From Eubacterium sp. An11 (GTDB taxonomy: Bacteria > Bacillota > Clostridia > Lachnospirales > Lachnospiraceae), in assembly GCF_002161065.1 (NCBI RefSeq), contig NZ_NFLV01000024.1:1-50871 (forward strand): a stretch of 50,871 nt of DNA, given 5' to 3'. The notes below the pieces were generated by a model. The model was not told the DNA's origin and did no database searches. It saw only the letters and a list, made by a program, of their open reading frames with translations. The position numbers were made by a program, and so were the translations under genes. This document shows positions 14,792 through 23,410 of this stretch, piece after piece (position 1 is the first letter of the stretch; each line of letters starts with the position of its first letter).

Positions 14792-15124
14792 ATGGGAGAG
14801 AGATGCATTTCCAATGAAAGCCTCAGCAGCACAGGTTTCAGTTACACGCTGTCGCTGATCAATGGGAAATACAAAATGACGATTCTGTATACGCTGATGG
14901 AGTTCGGCGTCGTCCGTTTTAACGAGATGAAAAAATATATCGGCGGGATATCCTATAAAACTCTCAGTTCAACGCTGAAAGAACTGGAAGCGGATAAGCT
15001 GGTTCACCGGGAGGAATATCCGCAGATTCCGCCTAAAGTAGAATACAGTCTCACAGAGCGGGGCAAATCTCTGATTCCGATTCTGGACGGGATGTGTGAG
15101 TGGGGAGATAAAAACCGCCTGTAA
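14792..15124 (+). CDS. HxlR-family transcriptional regulator
   Basis: A 110-residue winged-helix DNA-binding protein. It has the HxlR hallmarks GKYKMTILYTL, RFNEMKKYIGGISYKTLSSTLKELE (recognition helix region) and VEYSLTERGKSL (wing). Members usually bind palindromes as dimers and often carry a redox- or electrophile-sensitive cysteine; here Cys5 near the N-terminus and a cysteine in GMCEWG near the C-terminus are candidates. AAAGGAG precedes the ATG. The adjoining tandem palindromes and divergent flavin reductase suggest it controls both genes. Confidence 0.92.
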   Translation: MGERCISNESLSSTGFSYTLSLINGKYKMTILYTLMEFGVVRFNEMKKYIGGISYKTLSSTLKELEADKLVHREEYPQIPPKVEYSLTERGKSLIPILDGMCEWGDKNRL

Positions 15125-15173
15125 TATAAAAGGGCAGTCCTTGTGCTGTCGGAGAAAAGAAAGGAGAAATTGT

Positions 15174-16301
15174 ATGAAACAACAAAATGTAGTGAAAAAA
15201 CTTACAATCCTGGCTGTTTTGGTCCTGGCAGTCTTCGGTACATTTCTTATGGCGAAGCCTGTGCGGGCAGCGGAGAGTGGACAGGTGACGGTGACCGGCT
15301 ATCGGTCATACAGCTATGCCTGGCAGGTGCTCTCTCTGGTGAATCAGGAAAGGGCAAAGGTGGGGCTCCCGGCTTTGACCATGGATCAGGAATTACTGGA
15401 TGCTGCCATGCAGCGGGCGTATGAGACGGCCGTATATTATTCTCATACAAGACCGGACGGAAGAGCGTGTTTTACGGCATCGAGTCTGACCGTGGGAGAA
15501 AACATTGCCGCCGGTCAGTTCAGCCCGGCCCATGTCATGAACTCCTGGATGAACTCAGAGGGACACAGAGCGAATATCCTTGATACAGGTTATGCCAGCA
15601 TCGGTATCGGCGCAGTCGAAGTCGATGGCAGATACTATTGGGTGCAGTGCTTTAGCGGAGCGACGTCACAGGAAGCAGACAGGGGAAATTACACGGATGG
15701 AAATGCGTCTGCGGCAGTATCGTTTGACCAGAATGTTGCGCCAATCCGCATAAGCCCGGGGAGCAGCACCATAAACCTTGGCAGCGGCAGCACGGCTTCC
15801 CTCACCTTTTCGGGAGTCTTCGGAACAATCCCGGTGACAAACCGGACGCTTCTGTTCCAAAGCTCCAATCCGGCGGTCTGCACCGTGGACGCCGGCGGCA
15901 ATCTTCGCGGCGCGGGCATCGGCACGGCAACGATCCGTCTGCTCTCACCAACCGACGGCAGCGTTCTGTCCTCCGCAAATGTGACCGTAACCCTTGATTT
16001 AAAGGAGACCTCCATCAAAAAATTGACGGCCGGCAAAAAGAAAATAACTATCAAGTGGAAGAAACAGAAGAAAAATACAGACGGCTACGAAATCCAGTAC
16101 TCCACAAACAAAAAATTCAAAAAAGCTGTCAAGACGGTGACTGTCAAAAACAACAAAAAGAACACGAAGACGATCAAAAAGCTGAAACGCGGAAAGAAAT
16201 ATTACGTGCGGATTCGTACCTACAAAGATGTATCTTCCAATGGGCAGACCATTCGCGTGTACTCTGACTGGTCAAAAAAGAAGGGTGTGAAGGTGAGATA
16301 G
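15174..16301 (+). CDS. Secreted CAP-domain protein with Ig-like and very basic FN3-like domains
   Basis: The 375-residue exported protein has a signal peptide (hydrophobic core about residues 10-27, cleavage likely after VRAAE-type sequence) and a CAP/SCP domain (about 50-165) with YSHTRPDG, GENIA and SWMNSEGHRANIL carrying the conserved His/Glu cavity. A Big_2-like Ig domain follows (about 185-280). The last 95 residues are a fibronectin-III-like module that is extremely Lys-rich (for example KKKITIKWKKQKK), which could bind anionic wall polymers. The start was set at the ATG after AAAGGAG at the signal peptide. Function is unknown; bacterial CAP proteins are usually surface or sporulation-associated. 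Confidence 0.88.
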   Translation: MKQQNVVKKLTILAVLVLAVFGTFLMAKPVRAAESGQVTVTGYRSYSYAWQVLSLVNQERAKVGLPALTMDQELLDAAMQRAYETAVYYSHTRPDGRACFTASSLTVGENIAAGQFSPAHVMNSWMNSEGHRANILDTGYASIGIGAVEVDGRYYWVQCFSGATSQEADRGNYTDGNASAAVSFDQNVAPIRISPGSSTINLGSGSTASLTFSGVFGTIPVTNRTLLFQSSNPAVCTVDAGGNLRGAGIGTATIRLLSPTDGSVLSSANVTVTLDLKETSIKKLTAGKKKITIKWKKQKKNTDGYEIQYSTNKKFKKAVKTVTVKNNKKNTKTIKKLKRGKKYYVRIRTYKDVSSNGQTIRVYSDWSKKKGVKVR

Positions 16302-16364
16302 GAGATTATGGCCGGAAAATGAAAAATACCTTGGTGAAAATGTAATGGTAGAACCATATAGATG

Positions 16365-16460
16365 AAAAAGACCTGTTCCATTCTCTGAGCTGCTCCCAAA
16401 AAAATTGGAATAAAATTCCAACAATCGGGAGGACAGTTCAGAAAATGTGCAGGTCTTTTT
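16365..16460. terminator. Very long bidirectional terminator hairpin
   Basis: An 11-bp outer stem (AAAAAGACCTG/CAGGTCTTTTT), a long middle stem with few mismatches around CTGAGCTG and GGACAGTTCAG, and a perfect terminal hairpin TTGGAAT/ATTCCAA (16405-16421) make a 96-nt structure with T-runs on both strands. It separates the convergent CAP and Uma2 genes. Confidence 0.75.
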
Positions 16461-16497
16461 GCTACTTTTTAAGTTATAGCTTTTTGATTATATTTAA

Positions 16498-17046
16498 TTA
16501 TAATTGAAAGCTTAATTTAGAAAAATCAATAAAGCAATCGTCGTAAATGCCAGCTTTTATGATGTTATGAAAAGAATGTTCCGTCATATTTTCGTGTTCG
16601 AAATTATATACCAGAATTCGACTTTTGTCCGGATCGACAATCCAATATTCCCGAACCCCGGCGGTGCGGTATTTAAAGAGTTTAGTATAATAGTCCATCC
16701 GGTGGCTGCTGGACGAAACAATTTCAATGATCCAGTCAGGCGCACCGACACATCCTTTATCAGTGAGTTTATTGTTATCGCAGATGACACTGATATCTGG
16801 TTCCACATAATTCTTTGCATCCTGATTGAGAAAAACAGCAAAAGGAGCAATGTCAATCTCACAATTGCCGCCTTTTTGATCAATATAATCGGCGATAGCC
16901 CGGCTTAAAGAAAGCAAAAGCCGTTGGTGTTTACGGGATGGAGGAGCCATGTAATATATATGCCCGTCTACTAATTCAGCGCGGGTGTTGTCCGGAAGAG
17001 AATAGATATCTTCAAGGGTGTAAAGTTGTTCCTGAGCAAATGCCAT
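16498..17046 (-). CDS. Uma2-family (DUF820) PD-(D/E)XK nuclease-fold protein
   Basis: The 182-residue protein has the Uma2 pattern: YTLEDIYSLPDNTRAELVDGHIYYM at the start, EPDISVICDN with the acidic metal ligand, PDWIIEIVSSSS with the E of the core, and KLFKYRTAGVREYWIVDP. The fold is related to restriction endonucleases, but activity is undemonstrated for most members. These genes are often solitary and multicopy, as here. AGGAGG lies 8 nt before the ATG. It is followed by the shared terminator. Confidence 0.88.
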   Translation of the reverse strand: MAFAQEQLYTLEDIYSLPDNTRAELVDGHIYYMAPPSRKHQRLLLSLSRAIADYIDQKGGNCEIDIAPFAVFLNQDAKNYVEPDISVICDNNKLTDKGCVGAPDWIIEIVSSSSHRMDYYTKLFKYRTAGVREYWIVDPDKSRILVYNFEHENMTEHSFHNIIKAGIYDDCFIDFSKLSFQL

Positions 17047-17235
17047 AGATGAATCCTCCTCTCTGGATGATCTAATAAAATAGTAAAAGATAGTTTATAC
17101 AAAACAATAAGAAAAAATCAATATAATAATAAATGCCTGTTCGAAAATGGGCCTGTTTTCAGTATATCATAAACAAAGAAAAGGGAGCAAGTTTCCCGCC
17201 GATTATTTCTTATAGAAATCCCCATGAGGATATGA

Positions 17236-17309
17236 TACAATTCAAGTAAATTGGGTAACCGTTCAGCTATGTGTCCGGAAGAGATGGCATAGCTGAATGG
17301 ATTAGTTAC
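17236..17309 (+). promoter_or_regulatory. Upstream promoter and structured leader of the hydroxyacid dehydrogenase gene
   Basis: An extended -10 (TGATACAAT; box 17236-17241) with TAGAAA 17 bp upstream is followed by a perfect 10-bp inverted repeat TTCAGCTATG/CATAGCTGAA (17262-17297, 16-nt loop). This repeat is flanked by GTAAC/GTTAC (17255-17309). The repeat lies about 80 nt before the gene and could be an RNA control element or an operator. It matches no riboswitch I recognise. Confidence 0.4.
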
Positions 17310-17334
17310 TGGTGCACCGAGCCGCCAAAAATAT

Positions 17335-17363
17335 TTGATTATCGACGCGACAGAATATATAAT
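17335..17363 (+). promoter_or_regulatory. Second promoter-like sequence next to the start codon
   Basis: TTGATT and TATAAT are 17 bp apart, but the -10 box is only 14 nt from the ATG. Transcription from here would start inside the ribosome binding site, so it is either fortuitous or gives a nearly leaderless mRNA. Confidence 0.35.
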
Positions 17364-17377
17364 CGGGAGGGATAGAT

Positions 17378-18394
17378 ATGACATACGAAGAAGTAATGAA
17401 ACAGGCAAGGTTTGAGGTGGGCCCATACTGTAAGGTCTGTCCGGTGTGCAACGGCCGGGCTTGTAAGAACCAGATTCCGGGGCCGGGAGCCAAGGGAATC
17501 GGTGATGTGGCCATCCGGAATTATGATCAGTGGCAGCAGATCCGGGTGAATATGGATACCATTGGAGAAAACGTGGAGCCGGATACCAGCATTGAGCTGT
17601 TCGGCAATAAGTTTGCTTATCCGTTTTTTGCGGGGCCGGTAGGTGCCATGCGGCTTCACTATGGGGATAAATACGATGATGAGGAGTACAATCAGATTCT
17701 GGTTTCCGCCTGTGCCAAGTATGGTATTGCCGCTTTTACCGGAGACGGAACGGACCCGAACGTATTTCAGGCGGCTGCCAGGGCCATTAAGGACAATGAC
17801 GGAAGAGGAATCCCGACCATCAAACCGTGGAATATGGAGACCATCCACGAGAAACTTGATCTGGTGTTTGAGAGCGGCGCCATGATGGCGGCCATGGACA
17901 TTGATGCGGCGGGACTGCCGTTTCTGAAAAATATGGAGCCGCCGGCAGGCAGTAAGACCGTGGAAGATTTATCCCTGATCGTTCATGACGCGGAGCGTCC
18001 GTTTATCATCAAGGGAATCATGACGGTGAGAGGCGCCAAGAAAGCCTACGAGGCCGGGGCATCCGCCATTGTGGTGAGTAATCACGGCGGCCGGGTACTG
18101 GATCAGACACCGGCTACAGCAGAAGTGCTGGAGGAGATCGTGGAATGGAACGAAGGCCGCATGAAGATCTTTGTGGACGGCGGTATCCGGACGGGTATCG
18201 ACGTGTTTAAGGCGCTGGCCATGGGCGCCGATGCGGTACTCATCGCGAGACCGTTTGTGCAGGCGGTGTACGGCGGACAGGAGGAAGGCGTGCGGCTGTA
18301 TATCGAGAAGCTGGCTGCGGAGCTAAAGGATACCATGGCTATGTGCGGAGCGACGGATATCCAGAGCATTTCCCGCAAGATGATCCGCAGATAA
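17378..18394 (+). CDS. FMN-dependent alpha-hydroxyacid dehydrogenase-like protein
   Basis: A 338-residue TIM-barrel flavoenzyme of the lactate/glycolate oxidase superfamily, which oxidises 2-hydroxyacids. The active-site histidine and arginine are in SNHGGR, the FMN phosphate site in FVDGGIRTGIDVFKAL, and IIKGIMT supplies the conserved lysine. It differs from LldD in its N-terminus, where CKVCPVCNGRACK holds four cysteines in a small cluster that could bind metal or an Fe-S centre; I infer this. GGGAGGG precedes the ATG. The substrate is not predictable from sequence. It lies upstream of the HAD phosphatase in the same direction (83-nt gap). Confidence 0.85.
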   Translation: MTYEEVMKQARFEVGPYCKVCPVCNGRACKNQIPGPGAKGIGDVAIRNYDQWQQIRVNMDTIGENVEPDTSIELFGNKFAYPFFAGPVGAMRLHYGDKYDDEEYNQILVSACAKYGIAAFTGDGTDPNVFQAAARAIKDNDGRGIPTIKPWNMETIHEKLDLVFESGAMMAAMDIDAAGLPFLKNMEPPAGSKTVEDLSLIVHDAERPFIIKGIMTVRGAKKAYEAGASAIVVSNHGGRVLDQTPATAEVLEEIVEWNEGRMKIFVDGGIRTGIDVFKALAMGADAVLIARPFVQAVYGGQEEGVRLYIEKLAAELKDTMAMCGATDIQSISRKMIRR

Positions 18395-18477
18395 TTTCGC
18401 TGGCAAATGTATTCGGAGGGTGTTTCCAGAGAAAATACAAAGGTTCTTCTTAGGATTACGGAAGACGAAAGGGACAG

Positions 18478-19143
18478 GTGAAGAAAATGCAGAAAAAAGA
18501 TACAGTGGTTTTTGATTTGGACGGCACTCTGCTGGATACGCTGGATGATCTGAAAAACAGCGTTAATTATGCCCTGGAGAGCAATGGTTATCCGGCCCGG
18601 ACGAAAGACGAGGTTCGGCGGTTTGTGGGTAACGGTATTTTGCTGCTCATGCAGCGGGCGCTGCCTTCGGGACAGGAAAATCCGGATTTTGACAAAGTAT
18701 TTTCTTGTTTTAAAGAACATTACGGAATCCATTGCAACGACCTGACGAAGCCTTATGACGGAATCATGGAGTTGCTGGAGCTGCTGAAAGAAAAAGGCGT
18801 CAAGATGGCCATTGTCTCCAACAAGGCAGATTTTGCGGTGAAAGAGCTCAGCGAGATTTATTTTAAAGGAATTATTCCGGTGGCCATCGGCGAGAAAGAG
18901 AGTGAAGGCATCCGGAAGAAACCTGCGCCGGACACGGTCATGGAGGCGCTGCGTCAGCTGGGAAGTACCACGGAACATGCGGTCTATGTGGGAGATTCCG
19001 AGGTGGATCTGGCCACGGCGAAGAACTGCGGTATGGATTACATTTTATGTGAATGGGGCTTCCGGGAGCGGGAGAAGCTGGAAGAGCTGGGCGGAAAAGT
19101 CTTCGTGAAGAAGCCGTCGGAGATCGCGGATCTTATTTTGTAA
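18478..19143 (+). CDS. HAD-superfamily phosphatase, phosphoglycolate-phosphatase-like
   Basis: A 221-residue Mg-dependent phosphatase. Motif I is VFDLDGTLLDT (nucleophile Asp), motif II IVSNKAD, and motifs III/IV KKPAPDTV and VGDSEVDLATAKN, with a helical cap between motifs I and II. This is the Gph/PGPase subfamily, which acts on phosphoglycolate or other small phosphoesters. Two starts are possible: GTG at 18478 with AAAGGG upstream, or ATG at 18487 with AGGTGA upstream. The protein is unaffected in its active site either way. Confidence 0.88.
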   Translation: MKKMQKKDTVVFDLDGTLLDTLDDLKNSVNYALESNGYPARTKDEVRRFVGNGILLLMQRALPSGQENPDFDKVFSCFKEHYGIHCNDLTKPYDGIMELLELLKEKGVKMAIVSNKADFAVKELSEIYFKGIIPVAIGEKESEGIRKKPAPDTVMEALRQLGSTTEHAVYVGDSEVDLATAKNCGMDYILCEWGFREREKLEELGGKVFVKKPSEIADLIL

Positions 19144-19255
19144 ATTTTATCAGATATAGAAAGACTTCTGGGCGAGTTTCCATTTGCCACAAAAATTTCC
19201 ATTATAATTGTTTTGTTTTTGCAGATAATAGGCTTACGGTAAACAAAAGCTTTTG

Positions 19256-19284
19256 ATGTGCTTCACAAAAGAGATGAAGCACAT
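19256..19284 (+). other. Hairpin downstream of the HAD phosphatase
   Basis: ATGTGCTTCA/TGAAGCACAT is a perfect 10-bp stem with a 9-nt loop. No T-run follows, so termination would be weak. It lies 97 nt before the spore protein gene, in whose 5' region no clear sigma-A promoter is seen, as expected for a forespore gene. Confidence 0.45.
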
Positions 19285-19380
19285 GCCGATTAAAATAGAG
19301 TAACTGTTGACAAAGCAAAAAACAAAACATTTATTAAAATGTCATCCGGATGATTCCAGATAACATGGAGGTAAAATACA

Positions 19381-19602
19381 ATGGCAAAAAGTTATACCAA
19401 AACCAATCAGGTGGAAGTACCGGAAGCGAAGGACGCAATGGACCGTTTTAAAATGGAAGTTGCCAATGAGATCGGTGTGGATTTAAAACCGGGTTATAAC
19501 GGTAATATCACAGCGAAGGAAGCTGGTTCCATCGGTGGAGAGATGGTTCGTAAAATGATCAAAAAACAGGAACAGCAGATGGCAGGAAGCAGCGAGGAAT
19601 AA
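19381..19602 (+). CDS. Small acid-soluble spore protein, alpha/beta type
   Basis: A 73-residue DNA-binding protein that coats and protects spore DNA. The two conserved family blocks are present: KMEVANEIGVDLKPGYNG, containing the Glu-Ile site cut by the germination protease, and ITAKEAGSIGGEMVRKMI. The start after GGAGG is unambiguous. It shows that the organism forms, or descends from formers of, endospores. Expression is expected in the forespore under sigma-G, by family knowledge. Confidence 0.95.
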   Translation: MAKSYTKTNQVEVPEAKDAMDRFKMEVANEIGVDLKPGYNGNITAKEAGSIGGEMVRKMIKKQEQQMAGSSEE

Positions 19603-19665
19603 TTTCAGCTGAATAAAGCATGCTGATTCCGGACAAAATATCATAAAATACGGAAAAAGATAAAT

Positions 19666-19713
19666 GACAGAAGGCTGTCGCTCTGGTCTGTGACCGGGGC
19701 GGCGGCTTTTGTC
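19666..19713 (+). terminator. Large hairpin after the spore protein gene
   Basis: The arms 19666-19686 and 19694-19713 pair over about 20 positions with a single bulge, but several pairs are G-U on the plus-strand RNA. The opposite strand would not pair as well, so it acts as RNA of the plus strand. Only a short T-tract follows. Confidence 0.55.
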
Positions 19714-19794
19714 ATATAACCGGATATTTCCGGGAGCTCTTTTTGTAAACAGCCCAGGGAGCCTTGTTCCAGGGAGTCTTTTCGAAAAAAATTA

Positions 19795-19823
19795 TGGACA
19801 GTCCACTCTGAACATGCTATAAT
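19795..19823 (+). promoter_or_regulatory. Sigma-A promoter of tig
   Basis: TGGACA and TATAAT are separated by exactly 17 bp, with a start near 19830 and a leader of about 110 nt. Confidence 0.65.
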
Positions 19824-19939
19824 ACTAAAATGTGTTTTCAGATTTACAAAAACCGAACTGAACAGGAAGAGGCGGATTGGATTTCTCGTTCCCTGTTTTG
19901 GTTAAAAATAAGGAACATATGATTTAAGGAGGAAACGTA

Positions 19940-21268
19940 ATGAGTGTACAGGTTGAAAATTTAGAGCATAATATGGCGAAGCTGACCATCGAGGTGGACG
20001 CTGCTGAATTTGATGCTGCCTGCAAGAAAGTATATAATAGAAAGAAAGGTTCCTACAGTCTTCCGGGATTCCGTAAGGGCAAGGTTCCGATGAATATCAT
20101 CGAGAAGACATACGGCGCAGGTATCTTCTATGAAGATGCTGCCAATGAGATCATGCCGAAGGCATACGCAGACGCTCTGGAGGAGACCAAGCTTGACGTG
20201 GTTTCCCGTCCGGAAGTAGATGTGACACAGATCGGAAAAGGAGAGAACTTCATCTTTACTGTTTCCGTAGCTGTGAAACCGGAAGTAACTCTGGGACAGT
20301 ACAAAGGACTGGAAGTAGAGAAAGACGCTGTGGAAGTGACCGACGAGGAAGTGGACGCAGAACTTAAGAAAGCACAGGAGCAGAACGCAAGAGAGATCAC
20401 AGTGGAAGACCGTCCGATCAAAGAGGGCGACATCATCACTCTGAATTATGCGGGAACCATCGACGGAGTTCCGTTTGATGGCGGTACTGCAGAGAGCCAG
20501 AAGCTGGAAATCGGCTCCCACTCTTTCATTGATACCTTCGAAGATCAGCTGGTGGGACTGAACATTGGCGATGAGAAAGACGTAGAGGTTACCTTCCCTG
20601 AGGAGTACCATGCGGCAGAGCTTGCCGGCAAACCGGCAAACTTCCATGTGAAGATTCTTGGCATCACTGAGAAACAGCTGCCGGAGATCGACGATGATTT
20701 CGCACAGGATACCACAGAATTTGATTCTCTGGAAGAATACAAAGCAGATATCAAGGCTAAACTTCTCAATGACAAAGAGGAGCAGGCTAAGAATACCATG
20801 GAAAACGCACTGGTAGAGAAAGCAGTAGAGAATGCGACAATGGATATCCCGGATGCCATGGTGGAATCTCAGGTAGACCAGATGGTTCAGGAATTCCAGC
20901 AAAGAGTAAGCTATCAGGGTATTTCCTTTGATCAGTATCTGCAGTTCACCGGTCAGAATCCGGATACTTTCAGAGAGAGCATGAAACCGGAAGCATTAAG
21001 AAGAATCCAGAGCAGCCTTGTTCTTGAGGCCATTGTGGCAGCAGAGAATATTGAAGCTACAGACGAAGACCTGAATAAGGAATTCGAGAGAATGGCATCC
21101 ATGTACCAGATGGAGGCAGATCAGATCGCTTCTTACATGGGAGATGCTGAAAAAGAAAACATGAAAAATGATATTGCCATCCAGAAGGCAGTGGACTTCA
21201 TCAGAGAACAGGCTGTTGTGACAGAAGCTTCCGAAGAACTTGAATATGAGGGTGGAGACGCTGAGTAA
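19940..21268 (+). CDS. tig: Trigger factor, ribosome-bound chaperone and prolyl isomerase
   Basis: This protein binds nascent chains at the ribosome exit. The 442-residue chain has the N-terminal ribosome-binding domain with GFRKGKVP (about residues 44-51), an FKBP-type isomerase domain (about 155-245, DIITLNYAGTIDG), and the helical C-terminal arms. It ends in an acidic tail (EELEYEGGDAE). AAGGAGG precedes the ATG. It begins the conserved block tig-clpP-clpX-lon-engB, linking folding and ATP-dependent proteolysis; clpP follows after 55 nt. Confidence 0.97.
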   Translation: MSVQVENLEHNMAKLTIEVDAAEFDAACKKVYNRKKGSYSLPGFRKGKVPMNIIEKTYGAGIFYEDAANEIMPKAYADALEETKLDVVSRPEVDVTQIGKGENFIFTVSVAVKPEVTLGQYKGLEVEKDAVEVTDEEVDAELKKAQEQNAREITVEDRPIKEGDIITLNYAGTIDGVPFDGGTAESQKLEIGSHSFIDTFEDQLVGLNIGDEKDVEVTFPEEYHAAELAGKPANFHVKILGITEKQLPEIDDDFAQDTTEFDSLEEYKADIKAKLLNDKEEQAKNTMENALVEKAVENATMDIPDAMVESQVDQMVQEFQQRVSYQGISFDQYLQFTGQNPDTFRESMKPEALRRIQSSLVLEAIVAAENIEATDEDLNKEFERMASMYQMEADQIASYMGDAEKENMKNDIAIQKAVDFIREQAVVTEASEELEYEGGDAE

Positions 21269-21323
21269 GAAGAGCGGACCACTCAAAGTCAGCTAGAATA
21301 ATAAGGGAACAGGAGGTAGTAAT

Positions 21324-21908
21324 ATGAGTTTAGTACCTTATGTTATTGAGCAGACCAGTCACGGGGAGAGATCTTATGATATTTACTCCCGTTTGTTAAA
21401 AGACAGAATTATTATTCTGGGAGAAGAAGTCAATGATGTGACAGCCAGTCTGGTTGTCTCCCAGATGCTTTTCCTTGAGGCCGAAGACCCGGATAAAGAT
21501 ATCAATCTGTATATCATGAGCCCGGGCGGATCCGTTACCGCGGGTATGGCCATCTATGATACCATGCAGTTTATCAAGTGTGACGTATCCACCATCTGTA
21601 TGGGTATGGCGGCCAGCATGGGCGCCTTCCTGCTGGCAGGAGGAACCAAGGGCAAGCGTCTCGCGCTTCCGAATGCGGAGATCATGATTCACCAGCCGTC
21701 GGGCGGCGCACAGGGTCAGGCAACAGAGATTGAGATTGTGGCTGACCAGATTTTGAAGACCAAAGAAAAATTAAATCGTATTCTCGCAGAGAATACGGGA
21801 CAGACTTACGAGAAGATCAAGGCCGACACAGAGAGAGATAACTACATGACAGCACAGGAAGCGCTGGAGTACGGTATCATCGATGTGGTTGTGGACAAGA
21901 GACAGTAG
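21324..21908 (+). CDS. clpP: ATP-dependent Clp protease proteolytic subunit
   Basis: A serine peptidase that forms the double-heptamer degradation chamber in the cytosol. The 194-residue chain has catalytic Ser98 in GMAASMGAF, His123 in MIHQPSGG and the Asp further on. The [10 protein letters not shown] start is typical. AGGAGG precedes the ATG. It lies between tig and clpX, its ATPase partner, and is separated from clpX by a 190-nt gap that contains a promoter. Confidence 0.97.
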   Translation: MSLVPYVIEQTSHGERSYDIYSRLLKDRIIILGEEVNDVTASLVVSQMLFLEAEDPDKDINLYIMSPGGSVTAGMAIYDTMQFIKCDVSTICMGMAASMGAFLLAGGTKGKRLALPNAEIMIHQPSGGAQGQATEIEIVADQILKTKEKLNRILAENTGQTYEKIKADTERDNYMTAQEALEYGIIDVVVDKRQ

Positions 21909-21983
21909 GGCTGCCGGATGATTTCCGGTTGAGGATTTTCAGACCGGATAAACAAAAAACAGCATCTGGCAAAGCGCAGTAAG

Positions 21984-22027
21984 TTGACATATGAAGGTTA
22001 CCGCGGTATATTTGCTGTGGTAACCTT
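21984..22027 (+). promoter_or_regulatory. clpX promoter overlapped by an inverted repeat
   Basis: A perfect -35 TTGACA and a -10 TATATT are 17 bp apart (21984-22012). The -10 box lies in the loop of an inverted repeat, AAGGTTACCGC/GTGGTAACCTT (21994-22004 with 22017-22027, one G-U). A repressor bound there would cover the -10 box; as RNA the same repeat forms a hairpin at the 3' end of clpP. It does not resemble CtsR or CIRCE sites. Confidence 0.6.
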
Positions 22028-22098
22028 TCCTTAAAAATATGCGGTTTTTCGCTGAAGGCGGAACGCCGTTATATGACAGCGTAAAAGAGGTGAAATAA

Positions 22099-23397
22099 AT
22101 GGCGTCACGAACGGACAATAACAAGCAGTTTCGTTGTTCCTTTTGTAATAAGACCCAGGACCAGGTAAGAAAACTGGTGGCAGGGCCAAAGGGCGTATAT
22201 ATCTGTGATGAGTGCATCGAGGTATGTGCGGAGATCATGGAAGATGAATTTGAAGAATATAACGATGACACCCAGGAGATCAACCTGATGAAGCCGAAGG
22301 AGATGAAGGCATTTCTGGATGATTATGTCATCGGACAGGAAGAGGCAAAAAAGGTCTTGTCTGTGGCTGTTTATAACCATTATAAACGGATTCTCACAGA
22401 TAAGAGTTACGATATAGAGTTACAAAAGAGTAATATCATCATGCTGGGGCCGACCGGTTCTGGTAAAACCTTACTGGCACAGACACTGGCAAGGCTCTTG
22501 AACGTACCGTTTGCCATCGCTGATGCGACGGCTCTGACGGAAGCCGGCTATGTGGGCGAGGATGTGGAGAATATTCTCCTGAAGCTCATTCAGGCTGCCG
22601 ACTATGACATAGAGAGAGCACAGACCGGTATTATTTATATTGATGAGATTGACAAGATCACCAGGAAGTCTGAGAATACATCCATCACCAGAGACGTTTC
22701 CGGCGAGGGAGTACAGCAGGCATTGCTTAAGATTCTTGAGGGAACCGTAGCTTCCGTTCCGCCGCAGGGCGGAAGAAAGCACCCGCATCAGGAGTTTCTT
22801 CAGATAGATACGACCAATATTCTTTTTATCTGCGGTGGTGCCTTTGATGGTCTTGAGAAGATCATCGAGAGCCGGATCGGAAAGAAATCCATCGGTTTCC
22901 AGGCAGAAGTGGCCGGCAAAGAGAAAAAAGATGTCGGTGAGCTGCTCAAACAGGTACTGCCGGAAGACTTTGTGAAATTCGGTCTGATTCCGGAGTTCAT
23001 CGGTCGTGTGCCTGTCAATGTTTCTCTGGAGCCGCTGGATGAGGAGGCGCTGATCCGTATCCTTACAGAACCAAAGAGTGCTCTGGTGAAACAATATCAG
23101 AAGCTCTTTGAACTGGATGGTGTGGAACTGATCTTTACCGAGGACTCTCTGAAGGCCATTGCCGAGAAGGCCATTGCCAGAAAGACAGGAGCCAGAGGAC
23201 TCCGCTCCATTGTGGAATCAGTGGTCATGGATCTGATGTACACGATTCCTTCTGACGAGCTGGTGGCAACCTGTACCATTACCGCGGAGGCGGTGGAGGG
23301 AACCGGGGAACCGATCCTGACCTATCATGATGAGCCCGTCAGCAAGAAGAGCATCACAAAAAAACACAGGAAAAAAACCGGCAACGAGATTGCTTAA
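22099..23397 (+). CDS. clpX: ATP-dependent Clp protease ATP-binding subunit ClpX
   Basis: An AAA+ unfoldase that feeds substrates to ClpP. The 432-residue chain starts with the C4 zinc-binding domain (CSFC and CDEC pairs) used for dimerisation and adaptor binding. Walker A GPTGSGKT, Walker B IIYIDEID, the pore motif GYVGED and the IGF-like loop used to grip ClpP are in the expected order. AGAGGTGA precedes the ATG. It has its own promoter and probably leads a clpX-lon-engB transcript. Confidence 0.97.
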   Translation: MASRTDNNKQFRCSFCNKTQDQVRKLVAGPKGVYICDECIEVCAEIMEDEFEEYNDDTQEINLMKPKEMKAFLDDYVIGQEEAKKVLSVAVYNHYKRILTDKSYDIELQKSNIIMLGPTGSGKTLLAQTLARLLNVPFAIADATALTEAGYVGEDVENILLKLIQAADYDIERAQTGIIYIDEIDKITRKSENTSITRDVSGEGVQQALLKILEGTVASVPPQGGRKHPHQEFLQIDTTNILFICGGAFDGLEKIIESRIGKKSIGFQAEVAGKEKKDVGELLKQVLPEDFVKFGLIPEFIGRVPVNVSLEPLDEEALIRILTEPKSALVKQYQKLFELDGVELIFTEDSLKAIAEKAIARKTGARGLRSIVESVVMDLMYTIPSDELVATCTITAEAVEGTGEPILTYHDEPVSKKSITKKHRKKTGNEIA

Positions 23398-23410
23398 CAT
23401 CATAAATAAC

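Noticed and set aside
17254-17309. tRNA-like or known riboswitch reading of the inverted repeat before the hydroxyacid dehydrogenase gene
   Set aside because: There is no cloverleaf, anticodon arm or CCA end, and no riboswitch consensus I can recognise.
19244-19255. Perfect palindrome CAAAAGCTTTTG
   Set aside because: Short and AT-rich; expected by chance in this composition and not linked to a promoter.
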